From NCBI RefSeq assembly GCF_040560245.1, contig NZ_JAKMWP010000003.1: 64,000 nucleotides of DNA; one strand, written 5' to 3'. Below, piece after piece: positions 47,623-56,391 of the stretch (position 1 is the stretch's first letter; the number at the start of each line of letters is the position of its first letter). Under the pieces are notes generated by a model. That model had not been told where the DNA came from and did no database searches. It was given only the letters and a program-made list of their open reading frames with translations. The stretch is from Morganella sibonii (GTDB lineage Bacteria; Pseudomonadota; Gammaproteobacteria; Enterobacterales; Enterobacteriaceae). The translations under genes were made by a program, and so were the position numbers.

Positions 47623-49470
47623 TCAGCTCCTGTCATCTGTCCGTCCGCTGCCCGGAGAGTCTTCCGTCAGGTTCCAGCTGTCCGGCAGATGTTTTTCCCG
47701 TTTCATTTCATTATCAAACAGATTTTCCAGCTCACGCCGCGCTTCTTTGACGCGGGAGATATGCGAGATTTCCTCTTCCGCCTGCGGAATCAGCTCACGC
47801 AGCAGCTGCATATCCAGCCTGCGGAATAACTGTTGTGCCCGGTGAGCCTCTGCCGGGTGTGTTCCCAGCCCGATCAGGGTTTTTCGTGCCAGTTCCAGTG
47901 CCGACGAGAACGTTTCACGGCTGAACTGCGTCACGCCGTGCGTGAGCAGCTCATGCGCTTCCACCCTGCCCCGTGCGCGGGCAATGATTTGCAGGTGCGG
48001 AAAGTGCTCCTGACACAACTGCACAATCGTCATGGTATCTTCCGGTTTATCACAGGTAATGACAATCACCTTTGCTGTCTCTGCCCCGGCAGAACGCAAC
48101 AATGCGAGTCCGGTCGCATCCCCGTAATACACTTTATAACCGTAACGCCGCATGGCACTGACCGCACTGACATCTTTTTCCAGCACCGTCGGATGGATTT
48201 TATTGGCCATCAGAAGGCGGCCGATGACCTGTCCCATCCGCCCGAAACCGACCAGAATCACATGCGGATGATTATCTTCCACAAACGGCGTTTCACCCGT
48301 TCCCGGTTCAGCATTATTGTAACGACGTGCCAGAATCATATCGATGCCCTGCATCAGCAGCGGCGTGGTCATCATGGAAAGAGTAACCACCACCAGCAGC
48401 AGTGCCATCTGATGATCCGTGATAACACGGCTGGCCAGCGCCGCCGAGAACAGGACGAACGCAAATTCACCGCCCTGGCTGAGCACCCCGGCAAACTGTA
48501 AGCGCCCGCTGCGGCGGCAGGTAAGATGTGCCAGCAGATACAACACCGTCATTTTGACACTCACCAGCACAATCACACACAGCAGGATTTGCGGCAGATA
48601 CTGCCACAGCACGCCGATATTCAGCGACATGCCGACAGAAATGAAGAACATCCCCAGCAGCAGCCCTTTGAACGGCTCGATGGTGATCTCCAGCTCATGG
48701 CGGTATTCCGTATCCGCCAGCATCACACCTGCAATAAATGTCCCGAGCGCCATGGAGAACCCGAGCTGCTCCATAAAGACCGCTGAGCCGATCACTACCA
48801 GCAGTGAAGCGGCGGTAAAGACTTCACTGACCCCGGATTTCACCACCAGCCGGAACAGCGGCCGCAGCAGGTAGCGTCCGCCGATCAGCAGTCCGGCGAA
48901 GGCCAGAATTTTGATACCGATACGATACCAGTCACTGCCCGCGGTTTCCCCGCCCAGCAGAGGGATCACCGCGAGAATCGGGATCACCGCCATATCCTGG
49001 AACAGCAGCACAGAAAATCCCATCTGGCCGCTGTCGTTGTTGGTCATGCCCTTTTCATCCATCAGCTGTAATGCCATCGCGGTGGAGGACATCGCCAGCC
49101 CCAGCCCGCCGACAACGGCCGCCTGCCAGGAAAAATCAGTCAGCCAGAGCAGTATCCCGAGGATCAGCGCGGAAAACACAACCTGTGCGGTACCGGTGCC
49201 GAAAATAGATCGCCGCAGTTTCCATAACTCACACGGATTCAGTTCCAGCCCGATCAGAAACATCAGGAACACCACCCCCAGTTCGGAGAAGTGCAGTAAT
49301 TCATTGACGTTTTTGATAAATCCCAGCCCCCACGGGCCGATAGCAATTCCCGCCAGCAGATACCCCAGTACCGCACCGATGCGCAACCGCTGCGCCACCG
49401 GCACCATCACCACGGCCGCTGCGAGAAAAACAATACCTGCATGCAGCAGGTTGCCGTCAGCTGGCTCCAT
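47623..49470 (-). CDS. kefB: Glutathione-gated K+/H+ antiporter KefB
   Basis: A 615-residue inner-membrane protein that lets K+ out when glutathione is replaced by electrophile adducts, acidifying the cell for protection. The N-terminal cation-proton antiporter domain of about 12 helices includes GLELNPCELWKLR and SVLLFQDMAVIP. The C-terminal RCK/TrkA-N domain (about 400-520) carries VGFGRMGQVIGR. The regulator KefG is encoded just upstream with a 14-bp overlap. Confidence 0.97.
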   Translation of the reverse strand: MEPADGNLLHAGIVFLAAAVVMVPVAQRLRIGAVLGYLLAGIAIGPWGLGFIKNVNELLHFSELGVVFLMFLIGLELNPCELWKLRRSIFGTGTAQVVFSALILGILLWLTDFSWQAAVVGGLGLAMSSTAMALQLMDEKGMTNNDSGQMGFSVLLFQDMAVIPILAVIPLLGGETAGSDWYRIGIKILAFAGLLIGGRYLLRPLFRLVVKSGVSEVFTAASLLVVIGSAVFMEQLGFSMALGTFIAGVMLADTEYRHELEITIEPFKGLLLGMFFISVGMSLNIGVLWQYLPQILLCVIVLVSVKMTVLYLLAHLTCRRSGRLQFAGVLSQGGEFAFVLFSAALASRVITDHQMALLLVVVTLSMMTTPLLMQGIDMILARRYNNAEPGTGETPFVEDNHPHVILVGFGRMGQVIGRLLMANKIHPTVLEKDVSAVSAMRRYGYKVYYGDATGLALLRSAGAETAKVIVITCDKPEDTMTIVQLCQEHFPHLQIIARARGRVEAHELLTHGVTQFSRETFSSALELARKTLIGLGTHPAEAHRAQQLFRRLDMQLLRELIPQAEEEISHISRVKEARRELENLFDNEMKREKHLPDSWNLTEDSPGSGRTDDRS

Positions 49471-50026
49471 AATTACGTCCTCCGGTCAGTTGTGGTTCCC
49501 ACAGCCAGTCACAATAAGCCTGCGCCTGTTCATGCAGCATCGCTTTCCCCTGACGGCGCGCGGCATAAAGGATCACCGGCGCCAGCCAGTGCATTGCACA
49601 CAGTGCCGCGGTCAGTTCAAAGGGGCGCAGTAATTCACTGATCGGAAAGCGATTATAACCGCCGTGACGGTATGCTTCGGCAGGTTCTCCGGTGGTGATT
49701 ACCTGCCGCCAGTATTTGCCCGACAGCTGTCTGCCGCCCTGCTCACCGGAGAAATCACGGGTCAGCACGCGGTCAAACCACTCTTTCAGCAGTGCAGGAC
49801 AGCTGTAGGTATACAGCGGGTGCTGAAACACAATGATGTCATGCTGCCGCAGCAGTTCCTGCTCATGCCGGATGTCGATAAAAAAGTCCGGATAAGTGCC
49901 GTACAGGTCGTGCACCGTGACATGCCCGAGCTCCGACGCCGCAGAGATAAGCGCCTTGTTGGCGATGGAGTGATGCGGTTCCGGATGCGCGTAAATCAGT
50001 AATATGGTCGGATTATTTATCATCAC
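49457..50026 (-). CDS. kefG: KefG quinone-oxidoreductase-like activator of KefB
   Basis: A 189-residue cytosolic flavodoxin-fold protein of the NAD(P)H dehydrogenase (quinone) family, required for full KefB activity. It contains LIYAHPEPHHS, the flavin loop FQHPLYTYSCPALLKEW and the TTGEPAEAY segment. Overlap with kefB indicates translational coupling. Confidence 0.96.
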   Translation of the reverse strand: MMINNPTILLIYAHPEPHHSIANKALISAASELGHVTVHDLYGTYPDFFIDIRHEQELLRQHDIIVFQHPLYTYSCPALLKEWFDRVLTRDFSGEQGGRQLSGKYWRQVITTGEPAEAYRHGGYNRFPISELLRPFELTAALCAMHWLAPVILYAARRQGKAMLHEQAQAYCDWLWEPQLTGGRNYGAS

Positions 50027-50171
50027 TTCCTCTTAAAAACGTGAGAATCTTTGCGATTTTCGCTACTATGCCCGCTGCAACGATACTCCTCGCCTGCTGA
50101 CGGGTGATTTGCTGCTGACAACGCACGAATTACATTAATTTTACTCTCAATTACTTACCCTATCGATATTT

Positions 50172-52100
50172 ATGATTGTTTTCTCTTCACTTCAGGTCCG
50201 CCGCGGCGTCCGTGTTCTGCTCGACAACGCAACGGCCACCATCAATCCGGGTCAGAAAGTCGGCCTGGTGGGAAAAAACGGCTGCGGTAAATCCACTCTG
50301 CTGGCACTGCTCAAAGGCGAATTACAGGCCGAAGCAGGCAGTGTGACGTTTCCGGGAAACTGGTCCATGGCCTGGGTCAACCAGGAAACCCCGGCGCTGG
50401 ATGAACCGGCGATTGAGTATGTCATTGACGGTGACCGTGAATTCCGTGAGCTTGAGGCAAAATTACAGCAGGCGAATGAACAGAATGACGGCCATGCAAT
50501 TGCGGTGATCCACGGTCAGCTCGATACCCTCGATGCCTGGACCATCCGTTCCCGTGCCGCCACACTGCTGCACGGGCTGGGATTCTCGCAGGAACAGCTG
50601 GAAACTCCGGTACGGGCTTTCTCCGGGGGCTGGCGGATGCGTCTGAACCTGGCACAGGCACTGATTTGCCGCTCAGATCTGCTGCTGCTCGATGAACCGA
50701 CCAACCACCTGGATCTCGATGCCGTGATCTGGCTGGAGAAATGGCTTAAAAGCTATCCCGGCACCCTGATTTTGATCTCCCATGACCGCGATTTCCTCGA
50801 TCCGATCATCGATAAAGTGCTGCATATTGAGCAGAACGGCCTGTTTGAATACACCGGCAACTATTCCTCCTTTGAAGTGCAGCGCGCTGAAAAAATGGCA
50901 CAGCAGCAGGCACAGTATGAAAGCCAGCAGTTACGCCGCGCACATCTGCAGAAATATGTGGATCGCTTCCGCGCCCAGGCCACCAAAGCCAAACAGGCAC
51001 AGAGCCGCCTGAAAATGCTGGAACGCATGGAACTGATCGCCCCGGCCCTGGCGGATAACCCGTTCCGTTTCAGCTTCCGCCCGCCTGAAGTGCTGCCGAA
51101 CCCGCTGCTGAAAATGGAAAAAGTCAGCGCCGGATACGGTGAGAAAGTGGTGCTGGACAATATCAAACTGAACCTGGTGCCCGGCTCGCGTATCGGCCTG
51201 CTGGGACGTAACGGGGCCGGTAAATCCACTCTGATAAAAATGCTTGCCGGTGAACTGGAGCCGTTACAGGGTAAAATTGGTCTCGCCAAAGGCATTAAAC
51301 TGGGGTATTTCGCCCAGCATCAGCTGGAATTTTTACGGGCGGATGAATCCCCGTTACAGCATATGGTGCGCCTGGCGCCGGATCAGACAGAACAGCAGCT
51401 GCGCGATTATCTCGGCGGTTATGGTTTCAAAGGTGATCAGGTGACCGATAACACCGGCCGTTTCTCCGGCGGGGAAAAAGCGCGTCTGGTATTGGCTATG
51501 ATTATCTGGCAGCGCCCGAATCTTCTGCTGCTCGATGAACCGACCAACCACCTGGATCTCGATATGCGTCAGGCGCTGACCGAAGCCCTGATCGAATTTG
51601 AGGGCGCGATCGTCGTGGTTTCCCACGATCGTCACCTGCTGCGATCCACTACCGATGATCTGTATCTGGTACATGATGGTCAGGTAGAACCGTTTGACGG
51701 TGATCTGGACGACTATCAGCGCTGGCTGGCGGACAGCCAGAAACAGATGCGTCAGAATGCAGAACCGGCAGCAGAAAACGGTGAGGAAAAAAATACCGTC
51801 ACCGCCCAGGATCGCAAAGAGCAGAAACGCCGTGAAGCGGAATTCCGCCAGCAGACTCAGCCGCTGCGCAAAGAATCGGAAAAACTGGAAAAAACCATGA
51901 GCCGGTTGTCAGATGCCATTGCCGCCGTTGAGGAAAAACTCGGTGACAGCGGCCTGTATGATCGGTCCCGCAAAGCAGAGCTGAACACCTGCCTTCAGGA
52001 ACAGGCACAGTTCAAAGCTGAGCTGGAAGAGGCAGAAATGGCCTGGATGGATATTCAGGAAAACCTCGAAGCCATGACGCAGGCGTTTGAAAATCAGTAA
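50172..52100 (+). CDS. yheS: ABC-F family ATPase YheS
   Basis: A 642-residue soluble ABC-F protein with two ATPase domains and no membrane part; ABC-F proteins act on the ribosome. Walker A motifs are GKNGCGKST and GRNGAGKST, signatures FSGGWRMR and FSGGEKAR, and both Walker B read LLLLDEPTNHLDL. The linker with many Arg/Lys (about 245-290) and a C-terminal coiled coil are present. It is divergent from kefG as in E. coli. Confidence 0.97.
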   Translation: MIVFSSLQVRRGVRVLLDNATATINPGQKVGLVGKNGCGKSTLLALLKGELQAEAGSVTFPGNWSMAWVNQETPALDEPAIEYVIDGDREFRELEAKLQQANEQNDGHAIAVIHGQLDTLDAWTIRSRAATLLHGLGFSQEQLETPVRAFSGGWRMRLNLAQALICRSDLLLLDEPTNHLDLDAVIWLEKWLKSYPGTLILISHDRDFLDPIIDKVLHIEQNGLFEYTGNYSSFEVQRAEKMAQQQAQYESQQLRRAHLQKYVDRFRAQATKAKQAQSRLKMLERMELIAPALADNPFRFSFRPPEVLPNPLLKMEKVSAGYGEKVVLDNIKLNLVPGSRIGLLGRNGAGKSTLIKMLAGELEPLQGKIGLAKGIKLGYFAQHQLEFLRADESPLQHMVRLAPDQTEQQLRDYLGGYGFKGDQVTDNTGRFSGGEKARLVLAMIIWQRPNLLLLDEPTNHLDLDMRQALTEALIEFEGAIVVVSHDRHLLRSTTDDLYLVHDGQVEPFDGDLDDYQRWLADSQKQMRQNAEPAAENGEEKNTVTAQDRKEQKRREAEFRQQTQPLRKESEKLEKTMSRLSDAIAAVEEKLGDSGLYDRSRKAELNTCLQEQAQFKAELEEAEMAWMDIQENLEAMTQAFENQ

Positions 52101-52108
52101 GTGATGAA

Positions 52109-52172
52109 GAGCGGCAGATGCCGCTCTCCAGACCGTTAACTAACCCCGCTTTTCTGCGCGGGGTTTTCTTTT
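52109..52172 (+). terminator. yheS terminators (two hairpins)
   Basis: AGAGCGGC/GCCGCTCT (52109-52128) is followed by AACCCCGC (52142-52149) and GCGGGGTT (52158-52165) with the T-rich end TTCTTTT. The second is a standard intrinsic terminator. Confidence 0.9.
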
Positions 52173-52974
52173 ATGTGCGACTGAAGGTCACGATCGCAAT
52201 ATTTTTCAGTAACCTGTCATTTTCACCCGACGATGATTTCAGGTACATCCCGGCCTGCTATGACCCCGTATATCACCATAAAAAAGTGATAAAGAAGCGC
52301 TGGCAGCGTCATCTTCTTAATGTTCTGCGCGGTGGCTGCCGGCAGTCACTGCATTAGCACTTTCATCAGACCACGAACCCCGCAATAACTCAGCACACCT
52401 TCACCCCGGTGCGCAGATATCAACTGAAGCAGATATTGCTGACGTTTTAATATATTAAAATAAAATAGTTATCTCTATATTTATAAAAACCGCAAATAAA
52501 TCAGCATAATATTTCATTTTCACGCCTTTATGCTTTATTTTTCAGAACAAAAATACAACGGACTTTTCTTTTTTGTCAGTACTGTGATTTTTATTATTGC
52601 TGTTCAATGAGTTACCGTTAATTTGTATTTGGTTACATATTTATTTTTGTGATCACAAGGTAAATTCCAATTTTCTTTTTTATTTTCAGTTGGTTGAACT
52701 TACATGTTAAAAAATATGAGTATTTGTGTTTTTTATGATCTGACATATGTCACTGCATCAACCGGTCATCCGTGTTTCTGTCGGTCAGATATCCTGTTTT
52801 TGCAACGATTTTAACTTAAGTGACTGATCCTGTGAGATACAGCCCCTCCTGCGGCCTTTACAGACCGGTAAGTGAAACTTATGATTTAAGCATTATCACC
52901 ATGCGCACTGGCTGATGACGAAGTCACTCGTCCGGTAACGACTTGTTACCTGTTAATAAATAAGGAATTTTATC
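52173..52974. other. A/T-rich region upstream of hcp
   Basis: About 800 bp without a supportable gene. Several A/T-rich blocks (52440-52580, 52610-52740) are much lower in GC than the surroundings, which fits an island boundary and H-NS-type silencing. The hcp promoter should lie within the last 200 bp; I could not fix it. A ribosome-binding AAGGAA precedes the hcp ATG. Confidence 0.6.
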
Positions 52975-53493
52975 ATGCCAACCCCATGCTATATCTCTAT
53001 CGAAGGCAAAACCCAGGGCAATATCACTGCCGGTGCGTTTACTGCTGAGTCTGTCGGCAATATCTACGTGCAGGGTCATGAAGATGAGATGCTGGTGCAG
53101 CAGTTTGACCATATCGTTACCGTTCCGACCGACCCGCAATCCGGCCAGCCATCCGGCCAGCGTGCGCACCGTCCGTTTAAATTCACCGTCGCACTGAACA
53201 AAGCGGTTCCGCTGCTGTATAACGCCCTGGCCGCGGGTGAAATGCTGCCGAAAGTGCAGCTGAAATGGTACCGCACCTCGGTTGAAGGCAAGCAGGAGCA
53301 TTTCTTCACCACCTCACTGGAAGATGCGACCATCGTCAACATCGACTGCAAAATGCCGCACTGCCAGGATCCGCAAAAAACGGATTACACCCAACTGATC
53401 GAAGTGTCACTCTCTTACCGCAAAATCGACTGGGAACACACCGTTGCAGGCACCTCCGGTGCTGACGACTGGCGTGCGCCAATCGAAGCGTAA
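52975..53493 (+). CDS. hcp: Type VI secretion tube protein Hcp
   Basis: A 172-residue Hcp1-family protein whose hexamers stack into the inner tube of the T6SS. It begins MPTPCYISIEGKTQGNITAG, with VQGHEDEMLVQQFDH, RPFKFTVALNKAVPLLYNAL and the C-terminal EVSLSYRKIDWEHTVAGTSGADDW. No toxin extension. The gene is followed by a strong terminator, so it can be made in excess over vgrG. No sheath or baseplate genes are in the window, so this is an accessory hcp-vgrG island served by a T6SS elsewhere. Confidence 0.96.
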   Translation: MPTPCYISIEGKTQGNITAGAFTAESVGNIYVQGHEDEMLVQQFDHIVTVPTDPQSGQPSGQRAHRPFKFTVALNKAVPLLYNALAAGEMLPKVQLKWYRTSVEGKQEHFFTTSLEDATIVNIDCKMPHCQDPQKTDYTQLIEVSLSYRKIDWEHTVAGTSGADDWRAPIEA

Positions 53494-53498
53494 TGAAT

Positions 53499-53540
53499 GC
53501 AGCCCGGCCGGTATCAGATCGACCGGGCTGCTTTTATTTT
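53499..53540 (+). terminator. Terminator between hcp and vgrG
   Basis: GCAGCCCGG (53499-53507) and CCGGGCTGC (53523-53531) form a 9-bp stem followed by TTTTATTTT. It begins 6 bp after the hcp stop and should reduce, not abolish, read-through into vgrG. Confidence 0.9.
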
Positions 53541-53594
53541 CTCTGCGGACATAAAAGCTATCGCTGTCCGTGACAGTTACTGTACGGAGGCGTT

Positions 53595-55598
53595 GTGATA
53601 CCTTCCATTTCTGATCTACTGCCGGGGCGTTCCGGACTGGTCTTTACCTGCAAAATCGGGCGATTGCCGGAAAACACTTTTCAGGTCACTGAATTTACAC
53701 TTAATGAGGAAATATCCTCGTTATTTACTTTGTCGGTTTCCGTCGTCAGCCTGCTGCCGTCAGTCCGCTTTAAAGAATGTCTCGGTATGGCGGCCTCACT
53801 GACGGTCACCCGTGACGGTATTAAAGTCCGTACCGTGCAGGGGCTGCTGGCCTCTGCGGAACAGGGTAATACTGACGGCAACAAAACCTGGTATCACTTT
53901 CTGATCCGCCCTGAAATGTGGATCATGACCCTGAACCAGGACAGCCGCATTTTCCGGCAACAATCAGTTCCTGAGATTCTGGCCATTCTGCTGAAAGAAG
54001 CGCATGTCAAAAATGACCTGAAATTTTATCAGGATGAGCTGCATCAGCAGCGGGAATACATTACTCAGAAGCGGGAGTCCGCGTATGAATTCTGGTGCCG
54101 TCTGGCCTTCGAGGAGGGCATTAATTTCTGGTTCGAAGAAGGCCCGAAACTGTTTTACAGCGACAACCACCTCGGTATGACTGCCGGTATCAACCTGATC
54201 TATAACCCGCAGGCCGATACTGATATCCGTGACAGCACGGCGTTCTCCTGGCGCTACGCCGAGCAGTTGTGCAGTGATGTGCATATTCAGAAAGATTACA
54301 ATCCGGATCGCCCGTCTTATCCGTTTCAGCATGAAGTCACCGGTGAAGTACACAAACAGCATCCGGTATATGAAAGTTATGGCCGCTACCGTGATGATGA
54401 AACCGGTAAGCCGTTCACACAACTGCGTTATGAGCAGTCGCAGAACCAGCGTCAGACCGGTACGGTGGGCACCAACTGCTTTGCGCTGATGCCGGGTAAA
54501 ATCTTTGCCCTGCAAAACCATCCGTCGGATACGATGAATCAGTCGTGGCAGGTGATCACGGTTAACCATCGCGGTGTGCAGCCGCTGGCCGATAACAGTG
54601 GCGGTGAAGGCACCACATTCAGTAACACCGTGCAGTTTATCCCCGGTACTCAGGAATGGCGTCCGCCGTTCCGCTATAAACCGACAGCAGACGGTGACGA
54701 ACTGGCCACTGTTGTCGGCCCGCCCGGGGAAGAGATTTACACCAATGAACAAGGTGCGGTGAAAGTGTATTTTCACTGGGATCGCTGGGGAAATCCGGAT
54801 CACAGCGCCTCCTGCTGGCTGCGGGTGGCACATGGCTGGAACGGTGATGGTTACGGGTTTATGTCGGTACCGCGTATCGGACAGGAAGTGATCGTTTCAT
54901 ACCTTAACGGTGATATTGATAAACCGATTATTACCGGCTGCACCTATAACGGACGCAATAATCCGCCGCTGAACCTGCCGCAAGAGAAAACCCGGACCAC
55001 ATTCCGCACAAAGACCCATAAAGGTGACGGATTTAATGAACTGCGTTTTGAGGATGAGGCCGGGCAGGAAGAAGTGTATATCCATGCGCAGAAAGATATG
55101 AATGCGCATGTTGAGAATGATGTCACCTGGCATATACAGCATGATTTAAAGCGGCGGATTGATAACAACAGTCACACCGAACTGACCGGTGATGAGCATG
55201 TCATTATCAACGGATCACAAAAACACCAGACCAGCGGGGATGTCTCGCTGCATATCAAAGGGGAACAGCACACCCGTGCGGATAAAAATCTGGTGACCGA
55301 AAGCGGACAGCAGACGCATCATCTCAGTGACGGAAAAATCATTATTGAAGCCGGAACAGAAATCACCCTCAAAGTCGGCGACAGTTTTATCCGCATCACG
55401 CCGGGGGCGATTTTCACCTCCGGTAATCTGAACGTCGGTGACAGCGCACCCGGCAACGGTGTGCCGGTCAGACTGATGCCGCCGGAGGGCGTTCCTACGG
55501 CCCCGGAACCGTATCCGGTAAAAAAATACTGTGCGGTGGCCGCGCAGACTGAAGGAAGCTGGGTTATCAAATCCGGAGGCGGAAATGGAAAAACGTAA
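53595..55598 (+). CDS. vgrG: Type VI secretion spike protein VgrG
   Basis: A 667-residue spike protein. The N-terminal gp27-like part (about 1-370) includes TWYHFLIRPEMW, ESAYEFWCRLAFEEGINFWFEEG and QWRPPFRY-like QEWRPPFRY. The gp5-like OB fold contains VGPPGEEIYTNEQGAVKVYFHWDR and WARVAHGW-like CWLRVAHGWNG. The C-terminal beta-prism needle has repeated short turns with ITLKVGDSFIRITPGAIF. The tail from about 620 on links it to its adaptor and effector. A GTG at about 53595 is the start. It overlaps the adaptor gene by 14 bp. Confidence 0.96.
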   Translation: MIPSISDLLPGRSGLVFTCKIGRLPENTFQVTEFTLNEEISSLFTLSVSVVSLLPSVRFKECLGMAASLTVTRDGIKVRTVQGLLASAEQGNTDGNKTWYHFLIRPEMWIMTLNQDSRIFRQQSVPEILAILLKEAHVKNDLKFYQDELHQQREYITQKRESAYEFWCRLAFEEGINFWFEEGPKLFYSDNHLGMTAGINLIYNPQADTDIRDSTAFSWRYAEQLCSDVHIQKDYNPDRPSYPFQHEVTGEVHKQHPVYESYGRYRDDETGKPFTQLRYEQSQNQRQTGTVGTNCFALMPGKIFALQNHPSDTMNQSWQVITVNHRGVQPLADNSGGEGTTFSNTVQFIPGTQEWRPPFRYKPTADGDELATVVGPPGEEIYTNEQGAVKVYFHWDRWGNPDHSASCWLRVAHGWNGDGYGFMSVPRIGQEVIVSYLNGDIDKPIITGCTYNGRNNPPLNLPQEKTRTTFRTKTHKGDGFNELRFEDEAGQEEVYIHAQKDMNAHVENDVTWHIQHDLKRRIDNNSHTELTGDEHVIINGSQKHQTSGDVSLHIKGEQHTRADKNLVTESGQQTHHLSDGKIIIEAGTEITLKVGDSFIRITPGAIFTSGNLNVGDSAPGNGVPVRLMPPEGVPTAPEPYPVKKYCAVAAQTEGSWVIKSGGGNGKT

Positions 55599-56391
55599 CT
55601 GGACACAATGGCTGACTGAAACTGATCCGATGCGGGTATATCTGATGGTGAATGTACAGGCAAAACCGAACCCGGTTGAAATACTGTATGCAAATGACTG
55701 GATTGAGGATGCATTCCGTATCTATGACAATACGCCGCTGGCACATATTGCAGAGCAGGGGCCCTGGCTGATTCTGCTGAAACCATCATCATATCAGGCA
55801 CTCGGAAGATTAACCGATACTGGTGTTTTCAGCGATCTTTCATGGGGCTGGGCATACCGCAGCGGCCAGTCCTTACAGGATAACCTTGAGCACTGGAGCA
55901 GGCGGCAAATTGTCACCCTGAAAGAGCATCAGGTTATTCTCCGTCTTGCGGACAGCCGGATAGCCTCTGTTTTGATACCGGAAATGAATAAGGACGACTG
56001 GCGGATACTGATGACACCGGTAAAACGGTTGTTAATAAGTACACCGGAACTGAATGAATTTCATTCTCCGGTTACAGATTCTGATTTGCCGGTACCGGAA
56101 ATACAACACCTTCCGTTTGAACTGAAGTCTCATCTTGTCAGAGCGTGGCAAAATTCACCGCAGGCGCTGATATTTTATGCGGATAATATCGCCTGTGAAT
56201 TGTGGGAAAATAAACCGGAAACCGCATTGATACTGGATACACCGGAAGGGATGCTGATGCAGCATCTGGCGGTATGGCTGAAACAGCAGTTAGCTCTGCT
56301 GACCGATATTAATTACCTGACATATGATGATTTTATCCGGCACGCACAATACCGGGAATGGATACCGGCAGCAGACGGAGGAATCGCATGA
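55585..56391 (+). CDS. DUF4123 effector adaptor (Tap/TEC-type chaperone)
   Basis: A 268-residue protein lying between vgrG and the effector gene. The N-terminal ~130 residues fit DUF4123 (PMRVYLMVNVQAKPNPVEILY, GPWLILLKPSSYQ, SWGWAYRSGQSLQDNLEHWR-like HWSRRQIVTL). Such proteins load a specific effector onto a VgrG tip and are not themselves exported. It overlaps vgrG by 14 bp and the effector by 4 bp (ATGA). ATG 55585 follows GGAGG and avoids the long overlap of the earlier open frame. Confidence 0.88.
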   Translation: MEKRNWTQWLTETDPMRVYLMVNVQAKPNPVEILYANDWIEDAFRIYDNTPLAHIAEQGPWLILLKPSSYQALGRLTDTGVFSDLSWGWAYRSGQSLQDNLEHWSRRQIVTLKEHQVILRLADSRIASVLIPEMNKDDWRILMTPVKRLLISTPELNEFHSPVTDSDLPVPEIQHLPFELKSHLVRAWQNSPQALIFYADNIACELWENKPETALILDTPEGMLMQHLAVWLKQQLALLTDINYLTYDDFIRHAQYREWIPAADGGIA

